Shown: positions 15,225-22,544 of the stretch, in pieces
How the letters are laid out: every line of letters begins with the position of its first letter
Position numbering within the stretch: the first letter of the stretch is position 1
DNA from: Bacteroidota bacterium
Lineage (GTDB): Bacteria > Bacteroidota > Bacteroidia > Cytophagales > Spirosomataceae
NCBI GenBank assembly: GCA_020161355.1
Contig: JAIUOF010000012.1
Coordinates: forward strand, 1 to 48,521
Direction of reading: 5' to 3'
DNA length: 48,521 bases
The notes under the pieces: model-generated
What the model was told of the DNA's origin: nothing
The model's database searches: none
What the model saw: only the letters and a program-made list of their open reading frames with translations
Program-made: the position numbers and the translations under genes

Positions 15225-18204
15225 TTGGTTTAATATTTTCTATTTGTTTAACTATTTCTTTCCATTTGTACGCTCTGTCATTAAGGCTAAGCTCTTTTGA
15301 AAGGTCAAAGTTCTCATTTTGAGACCCAATAGGATTCGCTTTATCGTAAACATTTAACTCTGACAAACCAGTTTTTGTCCAATCACATGGACTAACCAAA
15401 ATTGGAATTATTCTTAGATTTCCATTTTGCGTTCTCTGCAATGCAGCAGGTATTTCTGTATTCATAACATACGAAGTTCCTAAAGTTTTTACACTAATCA
15501 AAAGAATAAAAACATCACACTCTTCTAATTCTTTTTTAAGTCTGGCATGCCATTTTTCCCCCATATCCATTTCCCTATCATCGAAAACAACAAATTTGCC
15601 TTCGGTAATTCCCGGGTTAAGATGGTCCCGAAGTTCTAATCTAAAAGTATCATCAAATTTTGAATAGGCTATAAATATTTTTATTGGAGCATCAAAAGCA
15701 TCACCTAAGAAATGTCTAAAATCGTATTTTGGATATAATACCCCTTCAGAATAAACAAATTGACTCTTTTTTTGGTGTCCTTCGGAAATCAATTTTTGAA
15801 CATCACTAAAAGAGACATAATTGCCAAACTTGGTTTTTACCTTTAGATGAGTTGTATAAGGATTCAAAACTCTTTTAATTTCATTAAAAACTTCATAGAA
15901 CTGGTCATTTTCAATAAACCCCGAGCTACTTCTTGCAATAGTAAAAGTTGGAATTCTATTTGGGAAATCCTTATTTGGAAGAAGTAATTCCAATTTTAAA
16001 AAATGCTTTGAATTTTTATTGTTATTGTAAATTATTACACAGTTTTTCCACAAAATATATTCTATTTTTTCATCATCTTTTACTAAAAGTCCCTTTTTAT
16101 GATAATATTTGACTATTTTAAGTATTATATTAGGATGAAAAAAATCTTTAAACTCAAATTCACAATCAGCTTTTTCAAATGACTCAATAAATAACTTCTC
16201 AACTTTTTCCTTTGGTGAAGGCAGATAATTAGGAGCAACATATTTGGGATTCTCCTCATCCGAATTTTCTACTTCAAATATAACTTCAGCGGCTTTTAGA
16301 AATTCAATAACAAAATCCTTAATTTCTAAATCACTCTCTTGAATACGACCAAATGCCTCTTTCTTTGTGAAATATCCTTGGTTTTTTTCGCAGATGGCAA
16401 GTTCTTTACTTAATACTTGATAAATGTATTCACTAAACTTTTGAATGTTTACAATATAGTATGATTTCAGTTGGGGATAATTATTTTTTGTTTGAATTAA
16501 ATAATGATTATTTATAAGGGAGTTGATAACTACATCAAAATTTGAATCGGAAACTTTTATTTTGGAATCCAGAATTCGTTGAATCAAATCCTCTTGACTA
16601 ATTAAAACAACATTTTCATGAAAAATTTCTTCTCCAAATTCTTTTATTGACTTTACAATTTGGTTTTTTTGAGTTTGTACTCCACTCTTAATCTTTTTTC
16701 TAAGCCAATTTCCAACTTTTGCCTCTAAGAAATTAAAACTTAAAATATCCTGAACCCTAACGCTTCCCGAAGATTTTAAAGTTTTAATATCCAGGTAAAG
16801 CTCTTTTGTTCCTTTTCTTACATTTTGAATAATATCTATAATTGGTTCATATTCCCATCTAGTTTTGTAGACAATATTCTCAATTTCAACTATATCAACT
16901 GGTTTCGAATCGCGTTTTGCTTGTTGTATTAGCTCTGAATAATCGTAATTTTCTCTTCTTATGGCTTTGGAATCATTTATAATAAACCAGTTTTTTTGAG
17001 ATGCATGGTTTTGAATGCTTTTTAACCAATATTTAAGAGGATACAGAAGATTTTCAACCGCCACTTTCTTGCCTCCCTTTTTAATGTCAATGAATTCAGT
17101 TTTACCATAATACTGGTCAGAATCATAATTTCCCCATTGTTTATCTGTATGATTACCCCAAACTATCAAATAGTGACTTTTTAAATTAAAAAAAGGTAAG
17201 TGTAGAGCATGGTAATAATCTTGACCTCCAAAGTCATAACCCATCACTTCTATTTCACCAATCTTTTCTAAAAAGTATTGAACTCCATGGGTAGAATTGT
17301 GGTTTGTCCTCTTTCTTTTTAATAATCTGTGTTTTAATTCTGTTTTACCGGCAGTAGTGTTTCCTAGCAATATAATTTGATGGCGATTTATAGGGACTAG
17401 TTCATCCTCATGTTTTTGCTCAAATTTTAAATATTCTTTTAGTTTATCTCTAAGCTCTTGATCAGAAGAATTTTTTGCAATTTCTAAAATATCCTTCGAG
17501 GTCAATTCATTAGATTCATCAAGTCCCAAAATTTCTAATTTGAAGTGAATCCATTTTTTGGGCCATGTTATATTTAGTTTTGAATTTCCCACAGCAAAAA
17601 AGTATTTGAGATTTGTTAATTGTGAGATGTTTATTTCAACTATTTCATTATTTTGAATATTTAAATATTCAAGTTTTGGGCAACTTCCTAAAATCAACAA
17701 ATTCAATCCAGAATTAGAAACATCAATATTTGTTAGTTGAGTGTATTCTCCTGTTAAGGAAATTTTGGTAAGTTTAGGACAATCGTTACACAAAAGAATA
17801 CTTAAATGTGACAATTCCCCAAAAACAACTCTTTTTAAAAGTGAATTCATCGAAAGGTTTATAAATTTCAAATTTTCAAATTTGAAAACCTCAAGATTTA
17901 GGTTTACTACTAATGATCTTGATATATATAATACTTGGATTTTTTTGAAAATACTAAACTCTTTTAGACTTTTTAATACTTCATAAATCTCTTTGTCTTC
18001 AAAAAGACAATCTGAAATATGTAAACCAAACCTCTCCCCATCCCAGTAATACCGTAAATCAGGAGTGTTGATTTTTGAGGATTGTCTAAAATCTTTCTCC
18101 GATTTTTTATAAAAATCAACCATTCCTTTTGAAGTTTTGAGTTCTTCAATGTGGTCAATTTTTTCGAAGCCTTGCTTGTCTAAAAATTCAATACGTTTTG
18201 CCAT
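15163..18204 (-). CDS. LRR-Roc GTPase (ROCO-like) protein with C-terminal TIR domain
   Basis: A 1013-aa multidomain protein without a signal peptide. Residues about 80-235 contain short leucine-rich repeats (LKFINLSMNSL, LEYLNIQNNEI, LKYFFAVGNSKL). The Roc GTPase follows, with P-loop GNTTAGKT at 281-288 and Walker B/G3 DFGGQ at 324-328. The usual NKxD is replaced by IINDSKA at about 408-414, so guanine specificity may be altered. Residues about 450-830 are a helical, winged-helix-like COR-type region. Residues about 839-995 are a TIR domain (IKIFIAYSKFDDTF, VVFDDREMDMGEKW, CDVFILLISVKTL) with a candidate catalytic Glu near 917 in MNTEIP, so NADase activity is plausible. This arrangement (sensor repeats, NTPase switch, TIR effector) is typical of bacterial immune proteins. 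Its stop overlaps the membrane-protein gene. Confidence 0.88.
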   Translation of the reverse strand: MAKRIEFLDKQGFEKIDHIEELKTSKGMVDFYKKSEKDFRQSSKINTPDLRYYWDGERFGLHISDCLFEDKEIYEVLKSLKEFSIFKKIQVLYISRSLVVNLNLEVFKFENLKFINLSMNSLLKRVVFGELSHLSILLCNDCPKLTKISLTGEYTQLTNIDVSNSGLNLLILGSCPKLEYLNIQNNEIVEINISQLTNLKYFFAVGNSKLNITWPKKWIHFKLEILGLDESNELTSKDILEIAKNSSDQELRDKLKEYLKFEQKHEDELVPINRHQIILLGNTTAGKTELKHRLLKRKRTNHNSTHGVQYFLEKIGEIEVMGYDFGGQDYYHALHLPFFNLKSHYLIVWGNHTDKQWGNYDSDQYYGKTEFIDIKKGGKKVAVENLLYPLKYWLKSIQNHASQKNWFIINDSKAIRRENYDYSELIQQAKRDSKPVDIVEIENIVYKTRWEYEPIIDIIQNVRKGTKELYLDIKTLKSSGSVRVQDILSFNFLEAKVGNWLRKKIKSGVQTQKNQIVKSIKEFGEEIFHENVVLISQEDLIQRILDSKIKVSDSNFDVVINSLINNHYLIQTKNNYPQLKSYYIVNIQKFSEYIYQVLSKELAICEKNQGYFTKKEAFGRIQESDLEIKDFVIEFLKAAEVIFEVENSDEENPKYVAPNYLPSPKEKVEKLFIESFEKADCEFEFKDFFHPNIILKIVKYYHKKGLLVKDDEKIEYILWKNCVIIYNNNKNSKHFLKLELLLPNKDFPNRIPTFTIARSSSGFIENDQFYEVFNEIKRVLNPYTTHLKVKTKFGNYVSFSDVQKLISEGHQKKSQFVYSEGVLYPKYDFRHFLGDAFDAPIKIFIAYSKFDDTFRLELRDHLNPGITEGKFVVFDDREMDMGEKWHARLKKELEECDVFILLISVKTLGTSYVMNTEIPAALQRTQNGNLRIIPILVSPCDWTKTGLSELNVYDKANPIGSQNENFDLSKELSLNDRAYKWKEIVKQIENIKPNGFNPPNSPTPPDEHDSGAH

Positions 18205-18225
18205 AAATACTTTGATGATTACCGC

Positions 18226-18261
18226 TGGCTGCCTTTTCGACTTTTGCTACTCACGCAGCCA
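18226..18261 (-). other. Hairpin in the leader of the Roc-TIR gene
   Basis: A perfect 7-bp inverted repeat TGGCTGC/GCAGCCA with a 22-base loop lies 22 to 57 bases upstream of the ATG at 18204. In an AT-rich background this GC stem stands out and could act as an attenuator or protein-binding site. No T tract follows, so it is not a clear terminator. Confidence 0.35.
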
Positions 18262-18286
18262 TTGGTGGTTTTTTCATTTCCTCAAT

Positions 18287-18474
18287 TGTCATAATTAGGA
18301 TTTTTAGGATTTTATGATGACGGGATTATAAATGTTGATATTCAATCTAAATGCTTTTTAATTCTATCATATTATCCTGATCCTAAAATCGTCCAATCCT
18401 ACCCAACCTAGTTCAAATATTTTACCCCGCCTTCATCTTATAATCCTCTAATCCTACGAATCCTAATTATGACA
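18287..18474. repeat. Long hairpin repeat built from TAGGATT units (copy A)
   Basis: The left arm starts TGTCATAATTAGGATT and the right arm ends with its reverse complement AATCCTAATTATGACA. Inner TAGGATT and GGATTATAA blocks also pair. The middle contains further ATCCTAAAATC-type units. The right edge abuts the stop codon of the GxxExxY gene (18477). It fills the 272-base gap between that gene and the Roc-TIR gene. Confidence 0.75.
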
Positions 18475-18476
18475 TT

Positions 18477-18863
18477 TTATTTAGTATTTTCAGGATGGTT
18501 AAGGTTATAAACTCTTCTAAAGTCAAGGCTTTTAGATCCAAAATTGATCAATAAGCCAATCGGTAAGCCATAGGCCTGACAGTAATTCATTGCCTGAGCT
18601 AAGTGTACCTCCTCTAATTGAATGATTGCTTTGAGTTCAACCATTATACAATCTTCCACAAAAAAATCTACTCGTCTTGTACCTATTTCTACTCCTTCAT
18701 AATAAATGAGCATGTTCATTTCCCTTTGAAAACCAAGACCTTGTTTTGTCATTTCTATTGCCAATGCCCTCTGATAAATCACCTCCTGAAATCCATTGCC
18801 CAATGTACTATGAACTTTCATTGCACATCCTATTATTTTGTGTGTTAACTCTTTATATTTCAT
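18477..18863 (-). CDS. GxxExxY family protein (PD-(D/E)XK nuclease-like)
   Basis: A 128-aa protein. The family motif G-F-Q-E-V-I-Y is at about residues 24-30 after AMKVHSTLGN. The nuclease-like core follows: YYEGVEIGTRRVDFFVEDCIMVELKA, with the Asp and Glu-x-Lys expected of a PD-(D/E)XK fold, then QAMNYCQAYGLPIGLLINFGS. The family is widespread in Bacteroidota and of unknown function. It lies between TAGGATT hairpin repeats (18287-18474 and 18891-19155), an association also hinted at by the second, broken copy at 39995-40389. Length and motifs indicate an intact gene. Confidence 0.9.
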   Translation of the reverse strand: MKYKELTHKIIGCAMKVHSTLGNGFQEVIYQRALAIEMTKQGLGFQREMNMLIYYEGVEIGTRRVDFFVEDCIMVELKAIIQLEEVHLAQAMNYCQAYGLPIGLLINFGSKSLDFRRVYNLNHPENTK

Positions 18864-18890
18864 AATTATTTTTAAAATTATCTATTCCAT

Positions 18891-18999
18891 TGTCAGAATT
18901 AGGATTTTTAGGATTCTAAGATGGAAGGATTAATATCCTAGAAAATACACTAAAAACAAATCCTAAAATCCTTTAATCTTATCCATCCTAATTCAGACA
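18891..18999. repeat. TAGGATT hairpin repeat (copy B)
   Basis: The left arm begins TGTCAGAATTAGGATTTTTA and the right arm ends ATCCTAATTCAGACA. Both share the ends of copy A and can fold back on each other. Internal units are GGATTCTAAGATGGAAGGATTA and AATCCTAAAATCCTTTAATC in shortened form. Confidence 0.75.
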
Positions 19000-19015
19000 T
19001 TTTACCCTTCTTTTT

Positions 19016-19155
19016 GATTTTTAGGATTCTAAGATGAAAGGATTAAAATCTATAAATAATAATAAAAAAAATTAAATCCTAAAATCCTTTAATCCTACGC
19101 ATCCTAATTTAGACATTTTGAACACTCAAATCCCACCCATCCTAATTCAGACATT
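19016..19155. repeat. TAGGATT hairpin repeat (copy C) plus an extra half unit
   Basis: The left arm GATTTTTAGGATTCTAAGAT is almost identical to that of copy B. The right arm ends ATCCTAATTTAGACA at about 19116. A further right-end unit, ATCCTAATTCAGACA, ends at about 19154, three bases before the stop codon of the next gene (19158). Together with copy B it fills the gap 18864-19157. Confidence 0.7.
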
Positions 19156-19157
19156 AT

Positions 19158-19958
19158 CTAGCTTTCGTAGGCGGAACTGAGGGAAAAAACCAACCGAAAA
19201 CCGCCGTCGTTGAAGTTGCGGCCGTCGGGGTGGTGGCGGATGCGAAGCCGCAGGCGGCAAATCTCGGCAAGGTTGAAGCAGCTGCCGCCCCGAAGGACTT
19301 TATAATGATAATAATTTAAGTTTGGCTGGCCATTTTTTGGTATTTTGCGAATATCATTTTCGTAATCATCTGCACACCACTCCCACAAATTACCACTCAT
19401 ATCATACAGTCCCCAAGCATTAGGTTGTTTTAGACCAACGGGCATTGTTTGCTCATTACTGTTTTCTACGTACCATGCCACATCATTGAGGTTTTGTGAG
19501 CCTGCAAACACAAGGCTCTGGTTGGCATTCGCAGCATATTCCCATTGGGTTTCGGAGGGAAGAGCAAATTGGCCAACAATTTGTGGCCTGTCTTTTACAC
19601 TTAGTCCTTCATTTTTGAAAAGAAAATTAAGTTCTTTATTGAATATTTGAATATCATCCCAACTTACTTGTTCAACGGGTCGGGTTTTGCCTTTAAAAAA
19701 ACTCGGATTAGCATTCAATTCGTTAGAATCGCTTGCATCTATAACTGTAGCCCAAAACTCTTGGGTAGTTTGATAAGCACACATCCAAAAATTATTTTCA
19801 AAGATTATTGGAATTCCCTCCCTTTCAGTTCCAAGATTTGAGCCATCATCCGCCTGAAACATAAAAGTTTTACCTTCGGCTGGGATATATCTAAAAGGCA
19901 TCGGTTGTATCAGTTCAACACCGCCTACATGTGTAATCGTGAAGTCTTTATCTTGCAT
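19158..19958 (-). CDS. FGE-sulfatase/C-lectin-fold protein, probable DGR variable protein
   Basis: A 266-aa protein of the formylglycine-generating-enzyme (SUMF1) fold: PVEQVSWDDIQIF, LPSETQWEYAANAN, GLYDMSGNLWEWCAD, and a C-terminal RGGS...C-R...P-D-G-R...GFRLV. The last 40 residues match the pattern of DGR-diversified proteins (RGGSW..N...CR...R...P..R....GFR). The DNA there is strikingly GC-rich against an AT-rich upstream gene, and most of the candidate variable codons end in C or T, as expected when AAC/AAT template codons are mutated at A. It has no signal peptide, so it acts in the cytosol or is displayed by a partner. It probably binds ligands or phage/host proteins rather than acting on sulfatases. 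No reverse transcriptase or template repeat is in the window. Confidence 0.85.
   Translation of the reverse strand: MQDKDFTITHVGGVELIQPMPFRYIPAEGKTFMFQADDGSNLGTEREGIPIIFENNFWMCAYQTTQEFWATVIDASDSNELNANPSFFKGKTRPVEQVSWDDIQIFNKELNFLFKNEGLSVKDRPQIVGQFALPSETQWEYAANANQSLVFAGSQNLNDVAWYVENSNEQTMPVGLKQPNAWGLYDMSGNLWEWCADDYENDIRKIPKNGQPNLNYYHYKVLRGGSCFNLAEICRLRLRIRHHPDGRNFNDGGFRLVFSLSSAYES
19161..19292 (-). other. Putative DGR variable region (VR) with 3' mutagenic-homing end
   Basis: This covers codons 223-266 of the FGE-fold gene. Constant elements are GGCGGCAGC, TGCCGC, CCCGAC and GGTTTTCGGTTGG. Between them lie codons TTC, AAC, CTT, ATT, CTT, ATC, CAC, CAC, GGC, AAC, TTC, AAC, GAC, GGC, which all could derive from AAC or AAT. 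The last 35 bases before the stop look constant and would hold the initiation-of-mutagenic-homing site. Exact limits need the template repeat. Confidence 0.7.
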
Positions 19959-20053
19959 AGAAATGATTATAAAACACTAAGTTATGAAAAGTCAGTGAAT
20001 TATTGGAGAGGTGTGGGAGGTTTTAACTTAATATCTTTTAATGAGAGATTTGC

Positions 20054-20140
20054 ACATGGAATTTGGACTATTATTGATTGGTGCTCTGGCAGTTTGTGAA
20101 TTCCATGTTCATTGGGTCTGACCTTCGGTGCTGACCCAAT
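20054..20140. other. Two adjacent hairpins between the FGE-fold gene and the nucleotidyltransferase gene
   Basis: ACATGGAATT (20054-20063) pairs perfectly with AATTCCATGT (20099-20108). Immediately after, ATTGGGTC (20111-20118) pairs perfectly with GACCCAAT (20133-20140), and ACC-TTC-GGT can pair inside its loop. The second could end transcription of the nucleotidyltransferase gene, although no good T tract follows on the minus strand. Both lie in the leader of the FGE-fold gene. Confidence 0.55.
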
Positions 20141-20157
20141 CGTTAAAGGTCTAAGTT

Positions 20158-20898
20158 TTACATAAACAACTCCTCTGCCCTCAAAATAGCTTCAGGCTTC
20201 CCAACATCTAGCACCAAATCGTTGCTGTGGTCGTATCCTATTATTTTGTTTTCGGCACAGAGGTTAAGATAGAGGTCTATCATACTGAATTTGCCCGTAA
20301 AGTTTATTTTGTCAAAAATGCTGCTGGAAATCACATGTATGCCGCTGAAAGCCAATGGAATAGGCGAGGCATTGCCCAGCTTTTCTTTTGCGGGCAGTTT
20401 AATTTCTTCGGTTTTTATGTTTTTCCAGCCTACCAGTTCGTGGTTTGGGTTAAAAAGCAGATAGCGGCTGGTTTCTCTTTTTGCAACCGCCAGCGTAGCG
20501 AGGGCGTGATTTTTCCGATGCTGGTTTATCAATAAGTTCAGATCAAGGTTGGTCAGGATATCGCAATTCATGAGCACGAAATTCTCATCATCTGCCAGTA
20601 AATCTCTTGCTTTCAAAAGACCTCCACCGGTTTCCAGTACCATGTCGGTTTCGTCACTGATGCTGATGTGGCTCCCCCAGCCTTTGTGGGTTTCTATGGC
20701 TTCAATGATTTGGTCTGCAAAATGATGGACGTTTACCACTACATCCGTTATGCCGAATTTCTGAAGGTATTCAACATTTCGTTGCAGCAAAGATTTTCCA
20801 TTGACTACCGCCAGTGCTTTGGGATGGTGGTCGGTCCACGGTTTCAGACGTGTTCCGAGACCTGCTGCTAATATAAATCCTGCAATATTTTCTGCCAT
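20158..20898 (-). CDS. Sugar-1-phosphate nucleotidyltransferase (MurU-like)
   Basis: A 246-aa NTP-transferase. The N-terminal LAAGLGTRLKPWTDHHPKAL is the NDP-sugar pyrophosphorylase signature with its catalytic Arg and Lys. NCDILTNLDL supplies a metal-binding Asp, and ETGGGLLKA the sugar-site loop. Short MurU-type enzymes of about 220-250 aa make UDP-MurNAc from MurNAc-1-phosphate. The AmgK-like kinase gene 170 bases upstream on the same strand (21071-22519) supports that assignment. A general hexose-1-phosphate nucleotidyltransferase remains possible. Structural repeat 20911-21013 lies between the two genes. Confidence 0.82.
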   Translation of the reverse strand: MAENIAGFILAAGLGTRLKPWTDHHPKALAVVNGKSLLQRNVEYLQKFGITDVVVNVHHFADQIIEAIETHKGWGSHISISDETDMVLETGGGLLKARDLLADDENFVLMNCDILTNLDLNLLINQHRKNHALATLAVAKRETSRYLLFNPNHELVGWKNIKTEEIKLPAKEKLGNASPIPLAFSGIHVISSSIFDKINFTGKFSMIDLYLNLCAENKIIGYDHSNDLVLDVGKPEAILRAEELFM

Positions 20899-20910
20899 AA
20901 ATTATTTTTT

Positions 20911-21013
20911 TATAACCACATATTTCACATAGCCATTCTTTGAAAATATTTAGATACATAGTTTAATTCCTATGTATCTATGTTGCATTTTTTCTATGAT
21001 ATCTATGTGTTTA
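20911..21013. repeat. CTATGTG-type long hairpin repeat
   Basis: The inner stem TAGATACATAG (20951-20961) and CTATGTATCTA (20970-20980) is perfect, with an 8-base loop. The outer arms ATAACCACATA and TATCTATGTGTTTA also pair imperfectly. The same motif is at 2092-2135. It fills most of the 172-base gap between the nucleotidyltransferase and kinase genes. Confidence 0.65.
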
Positions 21014-21070
21014 AACCCCAATCCAATTAACTCACCAACTTTCTAACCTACCAACTTATCAACTATGATA

Positions 21071-22519
21071 TCAATACTTCACTTCCTTAATCCCCTGTTC
21101 CACATGCTCCAGATCTACTTTTACTTTGTATTTGTTCCGGAGGTGACGGGCGGTTTGTTCGGCGGCATATACGCTGCGGTGCTGGCCTCCGGTGCAGCCA
21201 AAGTTTATGGCAAGGCTGTCAAACCCGCGTGCCATATAGTCTTCCACCGAAATGTCCACGATATTGTAGATGTTATTCATAAAATCAGGCATTTTGGTCT
21301 GTTGCTCCAGGAAATCTATCACTTCTTTGTCTCTACCGGTCAGTATTTTGTAGGGTTCATACCTTCCGGGGTTCAAAATTCCTCTGCAATCAAATGCAAA
21401 TCCTCCGCCATTGCCGGTTTCGTCCTTGGGAATGCCACTTTTTTTATAACTAAAACTTTTGATTTTCACCACCAAAGGAGTGTTTTCATCTGCTTTTTTA
21501 GGTTCGAATCGGGGGATTACTTCGTCAGAAGTAATTTGTGAGAGAATATCGTCTAAAGTAGGCACAATGAGGCCCACTTTACGGTTGGTCAAAAACCATT
21601 TCAAATTTCTCAAGGCCAGCGGAATGCTCGTCAGGAAATGGGCTTTTCGCTCAAATAAGCCCCTGAAACCATAGGCCCCAAGTACCTGCAGCATCCTGAT
21701 TACCACATAGCCGTTGTATTGACTCACAAAGACCTCTTTTTGTACAGGAGTGGGCAAAAGTTCGTCAATTACCGAAATGTAATATTCCAGGAGTTCATTT
21801 TTCCAGTTTTCGGGCAGGTCGGCCTTGGCTTGCCAAAGTAGCGAGGCTACATCGTATTGCAGTGCCCCTTTCATACCTCCCTGATAGTCTATAAAACTTA
21901 CTTTTCCATCATTTACAATGATATTGCGGCTCTGGAAGTCGCGGAACATAAACATCTTGTATTCTGTGCGGGTCAGATAGGTGGCAAGGGCATCAAAATC
22001 ATCGAGCAATTGCTGTTTATCATACGGGATTTTGAGGGTATCGACAAAATAATATTTAAAATACAGCAGGTCGCTCAAAATTGCCTGCTTTCCAAACTCC
22101 TTGGCCGTGAGGGCCTTGTCAAAATCCAAATCTTTGGCACCCAGAATCTGCATTCTGGCCAGCTCTTTCAGGCTTTTTTTATACAAATCGAAAACCTCAT
22201 CACATAAGCCCTTGGCTTCCAGATTATTGAGCAGCGATGCTTTGCCCAGGTCTTCCAGAATATATATTTTCCGGTCGGTATCTATGGCCAGGATTTCGGG
22301 CAAAGGCACGTCTATGGCTCTGAAATGATTAGTATAGTAGAAGAAAACCTCATTTTCTTTGATATTTTCGTTGTAACAGCCGATGTAAGAGTTTTTGTCA
22401 GTATAAAAACGGAAATATCGCCTGTCACCTCCACTCAAAGGGATGATTTCGGTACTGGTGATGGGTTCATTGATGGCAGAATCAAAAAAATCCTGAACGA
22501 CTTCTAAAAGGGGTTTCAT
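21071..22519 (-). CDS. AmgK-like sugar kinase fused to a RapZ C-terminal domain
   Basis: A 482-aa fusion. Residues about 1-310 are an aminoglycoside-phosphotransferase-type kinase with catalytic loop MFRDFQSRN (Asp about 194) and metal loop FIDYQGGMKGALQYD (Asp about 211), as in AmgK anomeric MurNAc/GlcNAc kinases. Residues about 348-482 match the RapZ C-terminal domain: GGGFAFDCRGILNPGRY, then INFGCTGGQHRSV at 439-450. In E. coli that domain binds small RNA GlmZ and senses glucosamine-6-phosphate. The N-terminal RapZ P-loop domain is absent. The fusion suggests that kinase activity or an RNA target is tuned by amino-sugar level, which is inference. A -7 box (22537-22544) lies 18 bases upstream. 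It is likely co-transcribed with the nucleotidyltransferase gene. Confidence 0.88.
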   Translation of the reverse strand: MKPLLEVVQDFFDSAINEPITSTEIIPLSGGDRRYFRFYTDKNSYIGCYNENIKENEVFFYYTNHFRAIDVPLPEILAIDTDRKIYILEDLGKASLLNNLEAKGLCDEVFDLYKKSLKELARMQILGAKDLDFDKALTAKEFGKQAILSDLLYFKYYFVDTLKIPYDKQQLLDDFDALATYLTRTEYKMFMFRDFQSRNIIVNDGKVSFIDYQGGMKGALQYDVASLLWQAKADLPENWKNELLEYYISVIDELLPTPVQKEVFVSQYNGYVVIRMLQVLGAYGFRGLFERKAHFLTSIPLALRNLKWFLTNRKVGLIVPTLDDILSQITSDEVIPRFEPKKADENTPLVVKIKSFSYKKSGIPKDETGNGGGFAFDCRGILNPGRYEPYKILTGRDKEVIDFLEQQTKMPDFMNNIYNIVDISVEDYMARGFDSLAINFGCTGGQHRSVYAAEQTARHLRNKYKVKVDLEHVEQGIKEVKY

Positions 22520-22536
22520 ATTGAGATATTAAGATG

Positions 22537-22544
22537 CAAAGATA
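22537..22544 (-). promoter_or_regulatory. -7 box of the kinase-RapZ gene
   Basis: The minus strand reads TATCTTTG, an exact TAnnTTTG match 18 bases upstream of ATG 22519. No obvious -33 element. Confidence 0.5.

Noticed and set aside
18287..19155. Repeated TAGGATT units as a CRISPR array
   Set aside because: Units are short, unevenly spaced and arranged as inverted arms of hairpins. There are no regular spacers and no cas genes.
19158..19958. True formylglycine-generating enzyme (sulfatase activator)
   Set aside because: No sulfatase gene nearby, no export signal, and the C-terminal region shows DGR-type variable codons instead of the conserved FGE active-site pattern.
21065..21541. Plus-strand open frame of 158 codons
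   Set aside because: Antisense to the RapZ C-terminal domain, whose conserved motifs are clear on the minus strand.
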